From Gemmatimonadaceae bacterium (GTDB taxonomy: Bacteria > Gemmatimonadota > Gemmatimonadetes > Gemmatimonadales > Gemmatimonadaceae), in NCBI GenBank assembly GCA_036003045.1, contig DASYSS010000036.1, forward strand, positions 32,357-96,356: DNA of 64,000 bases, written 5' to 3'. The notes under the pieces were generated by a model. It was not told the DNA's origin and searched no databases. It was given only the letters and a program-made list of their open reading frames with translations. The translations under genes were made by a program, and so were the position numbers. This document shows, piece after piece, positions 35,312-43,837 of this stretch (its first letter is position 1; each line of letters begins with the position of its first letter).

Positions 35312-36432
35312 TGGGTGATTCTCGTGATCAAGAGCGGGAGAACCTCGTCACTCGCGGCCGAGGCGCAGCCGCGCGGGCGGCCTGCCCAAGTGTCGGCCGC
35401 GGCAGCCAATATCGGCTCGGCTTCGGCGTCGAAGTCGACAGGGCCGCGCCGAGAGCGCGCGGACGTTCTCGCCAGCAGTGCGATGGCGGAGTCGACGACC
35501 GCCGCTCGTGGACCGCCGCACGACTCTAGCCTCGAGGCGACGCGTAGCAGGAGCGCGCGGCTGCGATCCAATCGCGCCCTCGACCCGATGCCGCGGGCCG
35601 TTGGGTCCAGGCTCAGAACAGTGTCAGCGAGAGCAAAGCGTCGCGCGACCGCTGAGTCATCGGGTAGACGTCGCACCGCCTCGGCGAGATCGGCTCGCGC
35701 CGTGCGGAAGTTGCCGAGAGCAAGTTCCGCCCGACCCATTCCGGCGTACGCCTGACCGTCGTCGGGATCGTTACGGATCACTTCGCGAAACATGTTGGCC
35801 GCCCGCGCCGGCGAACCTGCCAGAATGAAAAGTCCGCCCAGCTTCCGCCGCAGGCTCAGACTGTCGGACGGAACATCCTCCATCGGGAGCAACTCGGCGA
35901 GGAGCTCTCGAGAGGCGCCTTGTGCCGCCAGAAAGTCAATGAGCTCGAACCGCGCCTCGTAGCGGCGCGGGACCGAATCGGCACCCCACCGGCCAAAAAT
36001 GGCTCGATGGAAATAGGCCTTTGCCTCCTCGGCCCGCCCTTGGCGAACCATGGCGCGTGCCATGGTGAGATTCACGGCTCCGTCGTTCTCGGCTCGTTGG
36101 AGCAGGCTCTGAAGTGTGGATTCGGCGTCGGTCACCCGTCCTTCTTCGAGTAATGCCTCGGCGAGCGCGAGCGAATAGTCGATGTTCGATCGCTCGATCG
36201 ACACGGCGATCTGGAAGTGGTCCCGTGCGTCCGCGGCGCGGCCCTCGCGGAGCAGCGCGACGCCGCTCGTGTATTCTGCCGCCGCACGAGACATCGACTC
36301 TCGCTGATCGATGTGCGCGAGGAACAGATCGAGCGACAGGAACATCACGATGAGCGCCGCGATTCCCCCGATCGTTGCTATGAACAGGGGCGCATTGACC
36401 ACGCGCACCGACCCGGCAGTCGCGTCAGACAT
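35308..36432 (-). CDS. Membrane-anchored tetratricopeptide-repeat protein
   Basis: A 374-residue protein with one N-terminal membrane helix (LFIATIGGIAALIVMFLSLD, about residues 14-36) and a TPR-rich soluble part. Repeat-like units include AAAEYTSGVALLREGRAADA, SLALAEALLEEGRVTDAEST, MARAMVRQGRAEEAKAYFHR and QAYAGMGRAELALGNFRTAR. TPRs mediate protein contacts in envelope assembly or signalling. The C-terminal 80 residues carry scattered Ser and Arg without a motif. I chose ATG 36432, which overlaps the ClC stop by eight bases, because it places the membrane helix at a normal distance. It is co-transcribed between ClC and MarR. Confidence 0.77.
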   Translation of the reverse strand: MSDATAGSVRVVNAPLFIATIGGIAALIVMFLSLDLFLAHIDQRESMSRAAAEYTSGVALLREGRAADARDHFQIAVSIERSNIDYSLALAEALLEEGRVTDAESTLQSLLQRAENDGAVNLTMARAMVRQGRAEEAKAYFHRAIFGRWGADSVPRRYEARFELIDFLAAQGASRELLAELLPMEDVPSDSLSLRRKLGGLFILAGSPARAANMFREVIRNDPDDGQAYAGMGRAELALGNFRTARADLAEAVRRLPDDSAVARRFALADTVLSLDPTARGIGSRARLDRSRALLLRVASRLESCGGPRAAVVDSAIALLARTSARSRRGPVDFDAEAEPILAAAADTWAGRPRGCASAASDEVLPLLITRITQ

Positions 36433-38245
36433 GTTTGGCGCGTGCGACACTCGGGGGAAGCGTCTCAGGCGAATGCTCGAGGCCATACGCCTGAAGGACG
36501 TCGTCGATCGTGACGACACCGAGCAAACTGCGCACGTTCGCTCGGCTTACGACGGGCAAGACCGTGTGTCGCGTCGACCCCATGCGGGACAGCGCCAGTG
36601 CGAGCGGATGGTCGCCGTGAACGTGCGGAAGATCGGTCTCCGCTTTGCCCCCGCCCGACGCTTCCCTCAATGTTTCCAGGGGGCTCGATCCACGGCCTTC
36701 GGAGACGGCCGCCGCGATGTCGGAGACGCGAACCATGCCCAGCAGACCGCCGTCGTTCGAGACGGGCCACGACCCGAGGGGAGAGCCCTCGACTCGGCGC
36801 ATCGCGTCGTGCAGCGTCAGTTCCGGCGTCAGGGGCACGGGCGCCGGTCTCGCCGCGGCGCTCACGCGCAGTCGCCGAGAGACCGTGCGGAATTCGCCGC
36901 TCGGAAGGTGCAGTCCGTCTTGGCGGGCGAGAGCTTCGTAGATCGGCTCCCGCTGAAACTTTTGAGAGATATAGAATGCCAGCAGATTCGAGATCATCAG
37001 GGGCACGATGATCGTGTAGTTCCGGGTGACCTCGAAGATCATGATCACCGACGTGAGCGGCGTGCGGATGATGCCGGCGAACGCGGTGCCCATGCCCACG
37101 AGCGCATAGGCGCCGGGGCCCGCCGTCGTCGCCGGCAGCAGCTGGTGCGCGACCTGGCCCACCGCCCCCCCGATCATCGCGCCGATGAACATGCTCGGCC
37201 CGAAGATGCCACCGGCATTGCCGGAGGCGTAGCACATGGCGGTCGCGAGGATCTTCAATACGCCGAACAACACCAGCGCGCGCAGGAGGAGATCGCCGCT
37301 CAACGCGTGATCGACCTGGTCGTAACCGACGCCCAGGACTTGAGGGACGAAGAAGCCGAAGAGACCGACGCAGAGGCCTCCGGCGACCGGTTGCAACCAG
37401 ACGGTCGACTTTGGGAGTCGCGCGAATGCCTTGCGGAGCGCGAGGAGGAGCCGGACAAACGCGACGGAGCCAAGTCCTCCGATGATGCCGAGCGCCGCGT
37501 AGACGATCAGCTCCGACGGACCGACGAGGTGGTACGCCGCGACATGAAAGAGTGGTTCGTCGCCGAGCACCATGTGGAGCACCATCCACGATGTCGTCGA
37601 GCTCAGTACGACGGAGCCGAGAATCGGGGCGTGCAGGTCGCCGGTGATTTCTTCGAGTGAGAAGAGGACAGCGGCGATCGGCGTGTTGAATGCGGCGGCG
37701 AGCGCGGCCGAGGCGCCGACCGGAATCAACCATTTGATCTGCTGTGTGCTGAAGCCGAGCCGTCGGCCGATCACGGAAGCGATGCCGGACCCGATGTGAA
37801 CGGACGGGCCCTCGCGCCCGAGGGCGATCCCGCTGGCCAGCGACGTCGAACAGCAGAGGAATTTGCCCAGGACGGTGCGGAGCGAAATGCGGCCGTCGTT
37901 GATGAAGATGGCCGCACGAGTCTGGGGAATCCCGCTGCCGCGCGCGTCGGGGAAAAAGCGATAGAGGAGCCACCCTGTGACGAGCGCGCCGAGGACCGGC
38001 ACGGCGACACGTCGCCACGCCGCGGCGCCGCCGGGCGGATACATATGCGCCGCGAGCCGGCCCGTCAGCAGGATGAAGGCGACGACCACCAGTCCGACGA
38101 GCGCCCCGATCAGAAGGCTCAACGCGAGGGCGAGTCGATCCTCGCGCCGGCGAAGATCTTCGACGAGCACGACGAGTCGTGCGTACCAGGGGGATTCGCC
38201 CACGTCGATTGTCTGTGTCGCTTCCGACGTCAGTGAGCGCTCCAT
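36425..38245 (-). CDS. ClC-family chloride channel/antiporter with C-terminal CBS pair
   Basis: A 606-residue membrane protein. All three anion-selectivity loops are present: GSGIPQT, GREGPSVHIG (with the gating Glu) and GGIFGPSMF. After about ten membrane segments, the cytoplasmic tail from about residue 465 has two CBS domains (LTLHDAMRRVEGSPLGSWPV and HPLALALSRMGSTRHTVLPV), which often bind adenine nucleotides. The gating glutamate is compatible with Cl-/H+ exchange, though sequence does not settle channel versus antiporter. I chose ATG 38245 because upstream in-frame codons run into the promoter-like TATATT region. It diverges from the CPA1 antiporter, and the two may share pH or salt-stress control. 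Confidence 0.93.
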   Translation of the reverse strand: MERSLTSEATQTIDVGESPWYARLVVLVEDLRRREDRLALALSLLIGALVGLVVVAFILLTGRLAAHMYPPGGAAAWRRVAVPVLGALVTGWLLYRFFPDARGSGIPQTRAAIFINDGRISLRTVLGKFLCCSTSLASGIALGREGPSVHIGSGIASVIGRRLGFSTQQIKWLIPVGASAALAAAFNTPIAAVLFSLEEITGDLHAPILGSVVLSSTTSWMVLHMVLGDEPLFHVAAYHLVGPSELIVYAALGIIGGLGSVAFVRLLLALRKAFARLPKSTVWLQPVAGGLCVGLFGFFVPQVLGVGYDQVDHALSGDLLLRALVLFGVLKILATAMCYASGNAGGIFGPSMFIGAMIGGAVGQVAHQLLPATTAGPGAYALVGMGTAFAGIIRTPLTSVIMIFEVTRNYTIIVPLMISNLLAFYISQKFQREPIYEALARQDGLHLPSGEFRTVSRRLRVSAAARPAPVPLTPELTLHDAMRRVEGSPLGSWPVSNDGGLLGMVRVSDIAAAVSEGRGSSPLETLREASGGGKAETDLPHVHGDHPLALALSRMGSTRHTVLPVVSRANVRSLLGVVTIDDVLQAYGLEHSPETLPPSVARAKHV

Positions 38246-38354
38246 CGAGAGGGCCGCAGGTGCCACCTCGTAATATAGGGGGGATACCCCGCTTTGTGCC
38301 GCGTTCGCGGCTCGGCCCGCGAGTTTGCGCACGGACGACGTCGCTCCTTAACGT

Positions 38355-39611
38355 GTGGTGGCGCAGGACACACGCAATCCGACCGAAGCGGCCGACCGTC
38401 ACGTGGAACACGCGTTCATCATCCTTTTTTCGCTCGCGAGCATCGTCGCCATCGCCGTGACGCGGACGCGCGTCCCCTACACGGTGGCTCTCGTCGTCGT
38501 GGGCCTCGTCGTGGGATCGTTTCACGTCATCGATCCTCCGCATCTCACGAAGACGCTCTTGTTCTCGCTATTTCTCCCCGGGCTCGTTTTCGAGGCGGCG
38601 TACAACCTGCACGTGTCCCAGCTTCGCCGCAGCTGGCGGGCCGTGACTCTCCTGGCCGGTCCGGGCATCGTGCTGGCAATCGCACTGGCAGGTCTCCTCA
38701 TCGCCTGGGTCCTTCAGGTCAGTGGCCTGCGGGGCGATTTCACCTGGAAGGATGGCCTCGTCTTTGCCGCGCTCGTTTCGGCGACAGATCCCATTTCGGT
38801 CGTCAGTCTTTTTCGCAAGATCGGTGTCGATCCGCGGCTGACGACTCTGGTCGAGGCGGAGAGTCTGTTCAACGATGGCACGGCGATCGTTGCCCTGACC
38901 CTCATTCTCGCATACGTCTCCGGAGCCTCCTCGGGCGTAGCGGAGCTCACGGGACGCTTCGTTCTCGTCGTTTGCGGCGGTGCAGTGATCGGCGTCGCGA
39001 TTGGCCTCTTCGTTGAACGCGTGACCCAGCGCATCAACGAGCCGATGGTTGAGATTACGCTGACGGTGATCGCGGCGTATGGCTCGTTCGTCGTCGCCGA
39101 GGATCTTCACGCATCGGGCGTCATCGCGACCGTCGTCGCCGGATTGGTCCTGGGCACGGCACGGCACACGGCCTTTGCCGAGGCTACGCGTATCGCCGCT
39201 GACGCCTTCTGGCAATACGTGGCATTCGCCCTCAATTCGGTGGTGTTCCTGCTGATCGGCTTCGAGGTGCACCCCGCCGCGCTTTTGGCGTCGCTGTGGC
39301 CGATCACCGTTGGTTTTGTCGCCGTCGTGCTCACGCGGGCGGTGGTCGTAGCCGCCGTGGCCGGAGTTCTTCGCGGCTCGAGTGAGCGCATGTCCGCGGC
39401 ATGGGGCGCGCTCATCGCCTGGGGCGGATTGCGCGGCGCGCTCGCCATGGTCCTGGCTCTCGCGCTGCCGCCCGACTTTGCCAATCGCGCGCTCCTCGTG
39501 GACATGACGTTCGGTGTGGTCATCCTCTCACTCCTGATACAAGGCCTGACCATTCCGCTCGTGACCGGGACACTACTGCGTCACCCGGCTACTCACCTCG
39601 CCGCGGATTGA
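38355..39611 (+). CDS. CPA1-family Na+(K+)/H+ antiporter (NhaP-like)
   Basis: A 418-residue membrane protein with about 12 hydrophobic segments. The ion-binding core is SATDPISVVSLFRK followed by LTTLVEAESLFNDGTAIV, the TDP and E-x-LFNDG signatures of CPA1 exchangers. A late segment contains AWGALIAWGGLRGALAMVLA, including the conserved GGLRGA. It exchanges cytoplasmic Na+ or K+ for protons for pH and salt homeostasis. Unlike many NhaP2-type proteins it lacks a regulatory cytoplasmic tail. The start is a GTG (38355 or 38358). It diverges from the ClC gene over a 109-base region. Confidence 0.93.
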   Translation: MVAQDTRNPTEAADRHVEHAFIILFSLASIVAIAVTRTRVPYTVALVVVGLVVGSFHVIDPPHLTKTLLFSLFLPGLVFEAAYNLHVSQLRRSWRAVTLLAGPGIVLAIALAGLLIAWVLQVSGLRGDFTWKDGLVFAALVSATDPISVVSLFRKIGVDPRLTTLVEAESLFNDGTAIVALTLILAYVSGASSGVAELTGRFVLVVCGGAVIGVAIGLFVERVTQRINEPMVEITLTVIAAYGSFVVAEDLHASGVIATVVAGLVLGTARHTAFAEATRIAADAFWQYVAFALNSVVFLLIGFEVHPAALLASLWPITVGFVAVVLTRAVVVAAVAGVLRGSSERMSAAWGALIAWGGLRGALAMVLALALPPDFANRALLVDMTFGVVILSLLIQGLTIPLVTGTLLRHPATHLAAD

Positions 39612-39655
39612 CGTTCGGCGGTCGTCGATTCGCCCGCCGCAGCGTCGCTCACGAC

Positions 39656-39954
39656 TCAGCGCAGAGGCTTCACGTAGAGGATGTCCAAGTGCCCGCTCGG
39701 ACATCCTTCGATGGCGTACTTGCGTTCATATCCATCCGGTCGTAGAACCCCGGCGCTTGAAAGTCCTGCGTCGCGAGGATCTCACCGGAGCCACTCCGCA
39801 CGCAGCCGGCGAGGAGACGACCGTCCGCATACCCGGCCGCATTCACGTTGAACTCGTAGATCCGGTCGGCCAGGAACGCTCAGAGCGGCTCGCATTCCGC
39901 ATCGGACGCGACGGGAATCACGTCGTGCCGTGGAGAGTCGGGCTGTGCGGTCAT
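39656..39954 (-). pseudogene. Decayed GNAT N-acetyltransferase gene
   Basis: Reading minus-strand from ATG 39954, the frame gives MTAQPDSPRH...CEPL, then a TGA stop, then FLADRIYEFNVNAAGYADGR and LLAGCVRSGSGEILA. It next jumps directly to QDFQAPGFYDRM, and after a one-base frameshift to YERKYAIEGCPSGHLDILYV-KPLR and a stop. These are the two ends of a known GNAT type; the central acetyl-CoA-binding half is missing. So there is one nonsense codon, one internal deletion and one frameshift. Its ATG overlaps the stop of the intact GNAT gene upstream (ATGA), showing that the two were once an operon. Confidence 0.72.
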
Positions 39955-40412
39955 CGAGTGCGATTCATGTGCAGGATTGGAAAGGCTCGGCCGGCGGAGT
40001 CCGTCGGCGATCGGGCAACGACGACAAAGCCAAGTGCTTCATAGAAGCGTCGTGCCGCGGCGTTTTGCTCGTTGACGTCGACCCTCAGCGGAACGTGTGC
40101 GAGACGTTGTGCATGCTCGACCAACACCCGCCCGCCTCCGTGCCGCAGATGTGCAGGATCCAGGAAAAGGGCCTCGACCGCGTTGCCCGCAACTCCAAGG
40201 AATCCGACCACCGTGTCGGCGGCCTCGAGGACCCACCAGCCAAACGCGTCACTTTCGAGCTCTGCCGCCACCAGTGGCGCGAGGGCACGCACGTCGTTCT
40301 CCGTAAGAAAATGGTGCGTCGCGCGGACCGAACGCTCCCAGATGTCGAGCATTCGCACGCTGTCCGTCGATTGCGCGGCTCGCACGACGAAGGCGGATGC
40401 AGTTTGCGGCAT
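39951..40412 (-). CDS. GNAT-family N-acetyltransferase
   Basis: A 153-residue acetyltransferase of the YiaC/YjaB-like type. The start VVRAAQSTDSVRMLDIWERS is the family's first strand and helix. TVVGFLGVAGNAVEALFLDP is the central sheet, HLRHGGGRVLVEHAQ holds the (R/Q)-x2-G-x-G/A acetyl-CoA loop in modified form, and NEQNAAARRFYEALGFVVV is the C-terminal block. The substrate is unknown. I preferred ATG 40412, from which the domain begins after about ten residues, over the longer frame to 40559. Its stop overlaps the start of the GNAT pseudogene. Confidence 0.88.
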   Translation of the reverse strand: MPQTASAFVVRAAQSTDSVRMLDIWERSVRATHHFLTENDVRALAPLVAAELESDAFGWWVLEAADTVVGFLGVAGNAVEALFLDPAHLRHGGGRVLVEHAQRLAHVPLRVDVNEQNAAARRFYEALGFVVVARSPTDSAGRAFPILHMNRTR

Positions 40413-40557
40413 ACAATAGATCAACCGTGGCAGATGAACCGGGGGCGGCAACGTACACGCAGACAATCGAACGCATCTGCTGAAGGCGTATCTCCGCTCA
40501 AAGTTCCAAGCAAAGCTCGCGGAACTATTCCGCGCGCTCCCGACTTCCGCGGCGACC

Positions 40558-41031
40558 ATGAACTCTCAACCCAGTCGCCACATGATTTCGCCGTTCGACC
40601 GCCGCCGGTGGACCCTCCTTCCGCTCCGACTGGCCGCCGGCGCCGGGTTTCTCATCCACGGGCTGGCAAAGTACCAACGCGGCCCGGAGAAGTTTGCAAA
40701 ACTCCTACAGTTCGTCGGAACGCCGTTTCCGCTGCCTACGGCGTGGATGGTGACGTTGCTCGAGATCGGCGGCGGCCTGGCGCTGATCACCGGAGCGTTC
40801 GTGTCGCTCGTCGCGTTGCCGCTCATCGTCGCGATGGTCGTGGCGACGTTCACGGTCAACGGCCGCTACGGCTTCAGCGCGGTGAACACGATCGGGCTCA
40901 CGCTCAAAGGCCCCCTGTTTGGGCCACCCGGCTACGAGATCAACCTGGTGTACATCGCCGCGTTGATCGCGCTCGCGCTCAGTGGTCCGACCGCGCTTTC
41001 GGTCGACGACTGGTGGAGTCGGCGGCGATGA
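40558..41031 (+). CDS. DoxX-family membrane protein
   Basis: A 157-residue protein with four hydrophobic segments. PLRLAAGAGFLIHGLAKYQR is the DoxX N-terminal motif (GxxFLxHGxxK), and LLEIGGGLALITGAFVSL gives the second helix with the conserved E-x-GGG. FTVNGRYGFSAVNTIGLTLK leads to the last loop and PGYEINLVYIAALIALALS forms helix 4. Relatives form quinone-linked or redox-associated membrane complexes. It overlaps the following VOC-protein gene by ATGA, so the two are coupled. Confidence 0.87.
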   Translation: MNSQPSRHMISPFDRRRWTLLPLRLAAGAGFLIHGLAKYQRGPEKFAKLLQFVGTPFPLPTAWMVTLLEIGGGLALITGAFVSLVALPLIVAMVVATFTVNGRYGFSAVNTIGLTLKGPLFGPPGYEINLVYIAALIALALSGPTALSVDDWWSRRR

Positions 41032-41423
41032 GCGGCGTCTGGACGTTACGGGTCGCTCGGCCGACGAATCAGCTCGAGGAAATCGCCGAGATGTATCGCT
41101 TTGGCCTCGGCCTCACGACGCTGGCGCGCTTCGTCGATCACGAAGGATTCAGCGGAGTCATTCTAGGAGACGCGGGCCATCCGTATCACTTCGAGTTCAC
41201 CACGCGCCCCGAACACGGCGTCGCGGCGGCGCCCGATCCGGACGACTTGCTCGTCTTCTACGTCCCGAGCGAGTCGGAATGGGAGGCGGGTTGCGCCCGG
41301 ATGATCGACGCCGGGTTTCGACAGGTGCCCTCGTTGAACCCGTACTGGGACGTCGCCGGTCGCACCTTCGCCGATCTCGACGGCTATCGCGTCGTTCTTC
41401 AGCGGGGGATTTGGGCCGCGTAG
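41028..41423 (+). CDS. VOC-superfamily (glyoxalase/YycE-like) protein
   Basis: A 131-residue single-domain protein with two beta-alpha-beta-beta-beta modules. LRVARPTNQLEEIAEMYRFG opens the first, HPYHFEFTTRPEHG supplies a metal-ligand-like His and Glu, and VPSLNPYWDVAGRTFADLDG with YRVVLQRG closes the second. It resembles Bacillus YycE. VOC proteins include glyoxalases, dioxygenases and antibiotic-binding proteins; the reaction here is unknown. The start overlaps the DoxX stop. Confidence 0.85.
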   Translation: MSGVWTLRVARPTNQLEEIAEMYRFGLGLTTLARFVDHEGFSGVILGDAGHPYHFEFTTRPEHGVAAAPDPDDLLVFYVPSESEWEAGCARMIDAGFRQVPSLNPYWDVAGRTFADLDGYRVVLQRGIWAA

Positions 41424-41469
41424 GCCCGTCGCCTGTCACTTCTCACATCACGCTTTTCAAGGGTCGTCA

Positions 41470-41955
41470 ATGTCTTCCAGCCATTCTCTGGTTTCCTCGG
41501 TCGCGGACCGCGCCGCTCTGGCGCGTCGGCTCCGGTCGGTCGGGAGTTTTGTGCTCCGGTATTCGCTCGTGCTTTTCCTTCTGTTCTTCGGCGCGCTCAA
41601 GTGGACGGCGGCAGAGGCGAAGGGCATCGAACCGATGGTCAGCCACAGTCCATTTCTTTTCTGGCTCTACCCAACCTTCGGCGTTCGGGGTGGTTCCGAG
41701 GCGATTGGAGGCGTCGAGCTGATCATCGCGCTGCTGATCGTCTTGAGACGATGGTGGCCTCGCGCTTCGGCTATCGGGAGCACGGCCGCAATTGGAATGT
41801 TCTTCGTCACGCTGAGCTTCCTCGTTACGACGCCCCATGTCGGCGAGAGCGCGGGGTTTCTGCTCAAGGATCTCACGCTACTCGGCGCGGCGATGTGGAC
41901 GGCCGGCGAGGCGTTCGACGCTGCTCAGGCGCGCGTCGGCGGGCGACCGTTCTAG
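41470..41955 (+). CDS. YkgB-family (DUF417) inner-membrane protein
   Basis: A 161-residue protein with four membrane segments. LRYSLVLFLLFFGALKWTAA, then IEPMVSHSPFLFWLYPTFG, then GGVELIIALLIVLRRWWPRA, then FFVTLSFLVTTPHVGES match the Escherichia coli YkgB pattern (GxLKF.xYEA.xIxPxVxxSP, and VTLSFLxTTP). YkgB-type proteins are associated with resistance to reactive chlorine, but their action is unknown. It lies 46 bases after the VOC gene with a short GGG-containing ribosome-binding region, so it may be the third gene of that operon. Confidence 0.85.
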   Translation: MSSSHSLVSSVADRAALARRLRSVGSFVLRYSLVLFLLFFGALKWTAAEAKGIEPMVSHSPFLFWLYPTFGVRGGSEAIGGVELIIALLIVLRRWWPRASAIGSTAAIGMFFVTLSFLVTTPHVGESAGFLLKDLTLLGAAMWTAGEAFDAAQARVGGRPF

Positions 41956-41986
41956 CGGCGTCGAAGGGCAAACCAACTGCCGGTAC

Positions 41987-42264
41987 TGCAACGATTTCGC
42001 GGAAACACCACGGATTTCGCGGAAAAGGGCAACGAATGTTTTGGAGCGACCTCGGCCGTTCCACACGTGGCGTCCGGAGGTAGGACGGCAGAACAACAGA
42101 AACGCCGCTACTGGAAGGATTTCGCGGAGAACCACGGATTACGCGAAACAGCGAAGGACTTTGTGCGATGGCCGCGGCGTGCCATGGTCTGGCTTCCAGG
42201 GGTCGTTCCCAAAAGGTGGTGCTCTTTCCGCGAAATCCGTGGTGTCTCCGCGAAAATCGTTGCA
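41987..42264. repeat. Inverted 40-base repeat pair with an internal third copy (MITE-like element)
   Basis: Copy 1 (41987-42026, plus) and copy 3 (42224-42264, inverted) share about 40 bases with one indel and one substitution: TGCAACGATTTCGCGGA.. and ..CACCACGGATTTCGCGGAAA. A shorter direct copy lies at 42117-42149. Each copy itself contains two GGATTTCGCGGA-like units. The 507-base gap around it (41956-42462) has no convincing gene; its frames are arginine- and serine-rich and antisense to one another. The structure resembles a miniature inverted-repeat element or a REP-type cluster. No transposase is present, and I see no clear target duplication. Confidence 0.7.
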
Positions 42265-42462
42265 CTTGAAGTCGTACAGGCCCACCAAGAAGAGGCGGAA
42301 CGCGACGCCGCGCACCGACGTTCCACAAAGGAATCCGTACATCTCAGTCACGCGCGATGTGGAACTCTTTCCGGCGCTCTTCGTTCGGAAGGCACCCGGG
42401 AACAACCAACAACGCGCGCGACGTTTCGCGCATTTCTCGTTACGCTTTGGAGAATTCTTAGC

Positions 42463-43614
42463 ATGCGCAGCTCACTTCTTGCGACCCTTGCCGCGCTGAG
42501 TCTGGCGGCGTGCAGCGAAGCACCGACCGGCCCGCGCTCGGCCGCGCCGACCGCCCCCGCGTTCGAGGCCAATCACGGCGACGGCGCGTCGGGCGCCGTG
42601 TTCACGCAGACCAACGCCGCCGCCGGTAATGCGGTCGTCGCATTTGCCCGCGCCGGAGACGGCTCGCTCACCTACGCCGGGACGTTCGGCACCGGCGGCA
42701 ACGGGATCGGCGGCACGACCGATCCGCTCGCGTCGCAGTACTCGCTCATCCTCGACGGCGAGGACGCCAAGCTGTTGTTCGTCGTCAATGCTGGCAGCGG
42801 CACGATCTCGACGTTCCGCGTCGTCGGCGCGAACCTGACGCTTCTTGGCACAACGAGCTCGCGCGGCACGCTGCCTGTCAGTCTCGCCGTCGCGCGCAAC
42901 ACGCTGTACGTGCTGAACGCCGGGTCGAACAACGTTGCCGGCTTCGATATCGGTGAGGATGGCACGCTCACGCCAGACGCCGCCGCGTCGGCACCGCTCA
43001 GCGCGGGAGCCTCCGGCGGAGCCGCGGTTCGCGCGAGCCGTGACGGTCAGTTGCTCGTCGTCACGGAGAAGAACAGCCGCACGATCGACGTCTACCAAAT
43101 CGGGGCGCGGGGTGCGTTGGGGCAGCCGGTCAGCAGTCCATCGAGCGGGATCTCGCCCTTCGGCTTTGACTTCGTCGACGGCGACCAGATCGCCGTCTCG
43201 GAGGCCGGCAGCGCGGCCGCGTCTCTGTACGATGTCGGCTCAAACGATGCCTTGAATGTCGAGAGCGCGTCGGTTTCGACCAATGGCCAAGCCGCGCCAT
43301 GCTGGCTCATCGCGACGACGAACGGCCGGTTCGCGTTCACCGCGAACGCAGGAAGCGGCACGATCTCCGGCTATGGCATCGCGAACGGTTCGCTGCAACT
43401 CCTCGTGCCGAGCGGTGTGAGTGGCAGTACCGGTGCCGGTTCGTCGCCGCTCGATCTCGATCTGAGCCGCGGCGACCACTTCCTGTATGTGCTCGAGAGC
43501 GGTGCCGGTCGCATCGGAGCGTTTGCCGTGTCGGGGAATGGGGGCCTCGCGCCACTGGCCGGCATCGGCGGTCTCGCGGCATCGCAGGGGCTTCAGGGAC
43601 TAGCGGCGTACTAG
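42463..43614 (+). CDS. Beta-propeller lipoprotein, 6-phosphogluconolactonase-like
   Basis: A 383-residue exported protein with a clear lipobox (LSLAAC, Cys17). About seven repeats have the form 'FVVNAGSGTISTFRV', 'YVLNAGSNNVAGFDI', 'FTANAGSGTISGYGI' and 'YVLESGAGRIGAF', each closing with a Gly-Thr/Ser-Leu turn. This is the seven-bladed YVTN/lactonase-type beta-propeller (COG2706-like). Because it is on the outside of the membrane, a role as cytoplasmic 6-phosphogluconolactonase is unlikely; binding or structural roles are more plausible. It follows the inverted-repeat element and is terminated by a strong hairpin at 43638. Confidence 0.8.
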   Translation: MRSSLLATLAALSLAACSEAPTGPRSAAPTAPAFEANHGDGASGAVFTQTNAAAGNAVVAFARAGDGSLTYAGTFGTGGNGIGGTTDPLASQYSLILDGEDAKLLFVVNAGSGTISTFRVVGANLTLLGTTSSRGTLPVSLAVARNTLYVLNAGSNNVAGFDIGEDGTLTPDAAASAPLSAGASGGAAVRASRDGQLLVVTEKNSRTIDVYQIGARGALGQPVSSPSSGISPFGFDFVDGDQIAVSEAGSAAASLYDVGSNDALNVESASVSTNGQAAPCWLIATTNGRFAFTANAGSGTISGYGIANGSLQLLVPSGVSGSTGAGSSPLDLDLSRGDHFLYVLESGAGRIGAFAVSGNGGLAPLAGIGGLAASQGLQGLAAY

Positions 43615-43637
43615 CTGGTAGCGTCGGAGTGAAAATG

Positions 43638-43665
43638 ACAGCCCCGCGCCATCGCGCGGGGCTGT
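43638..43665 (+). terminator. Hairpin terminator after the propeller lipoprotein
   Basis: ACAGCCCCGCG (43638-43648) pairs perfectly with CGCGGGGCTGT (43655-43665) around CCATCG, 23 bases after the stop codon. Only TTG follows, not a true U-run. The remaining bases up to 43837 hold only the leader of the ECF sigma gene. Confidence 0.65.
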
Positions 43666-43837
43666 TGCGCTTCGCCTATCGTCGCATGTGCACTCGAGAC
43701 GCTCAAACGCTCACCCGGCTAAACGACCATTGGCGGATGACACGTGCATTTGGCGGAATCTTCGTTGGGTCTTCCCGGGTTATGCCCTACTCTGGCGCCG
43801 GACACAAAACCTGGCCAACGCCTCGGAGGGCACGACC

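Noticed and set aside
41956..42462. Several overlapping open frames on both strands between YkgB and the propeller lipoprotein.
   Set aside because: They encode repeat-derived Arg/Ser-rich sequence from the GGATTTCGCGGA units and are antisense to each other; no support as genes.
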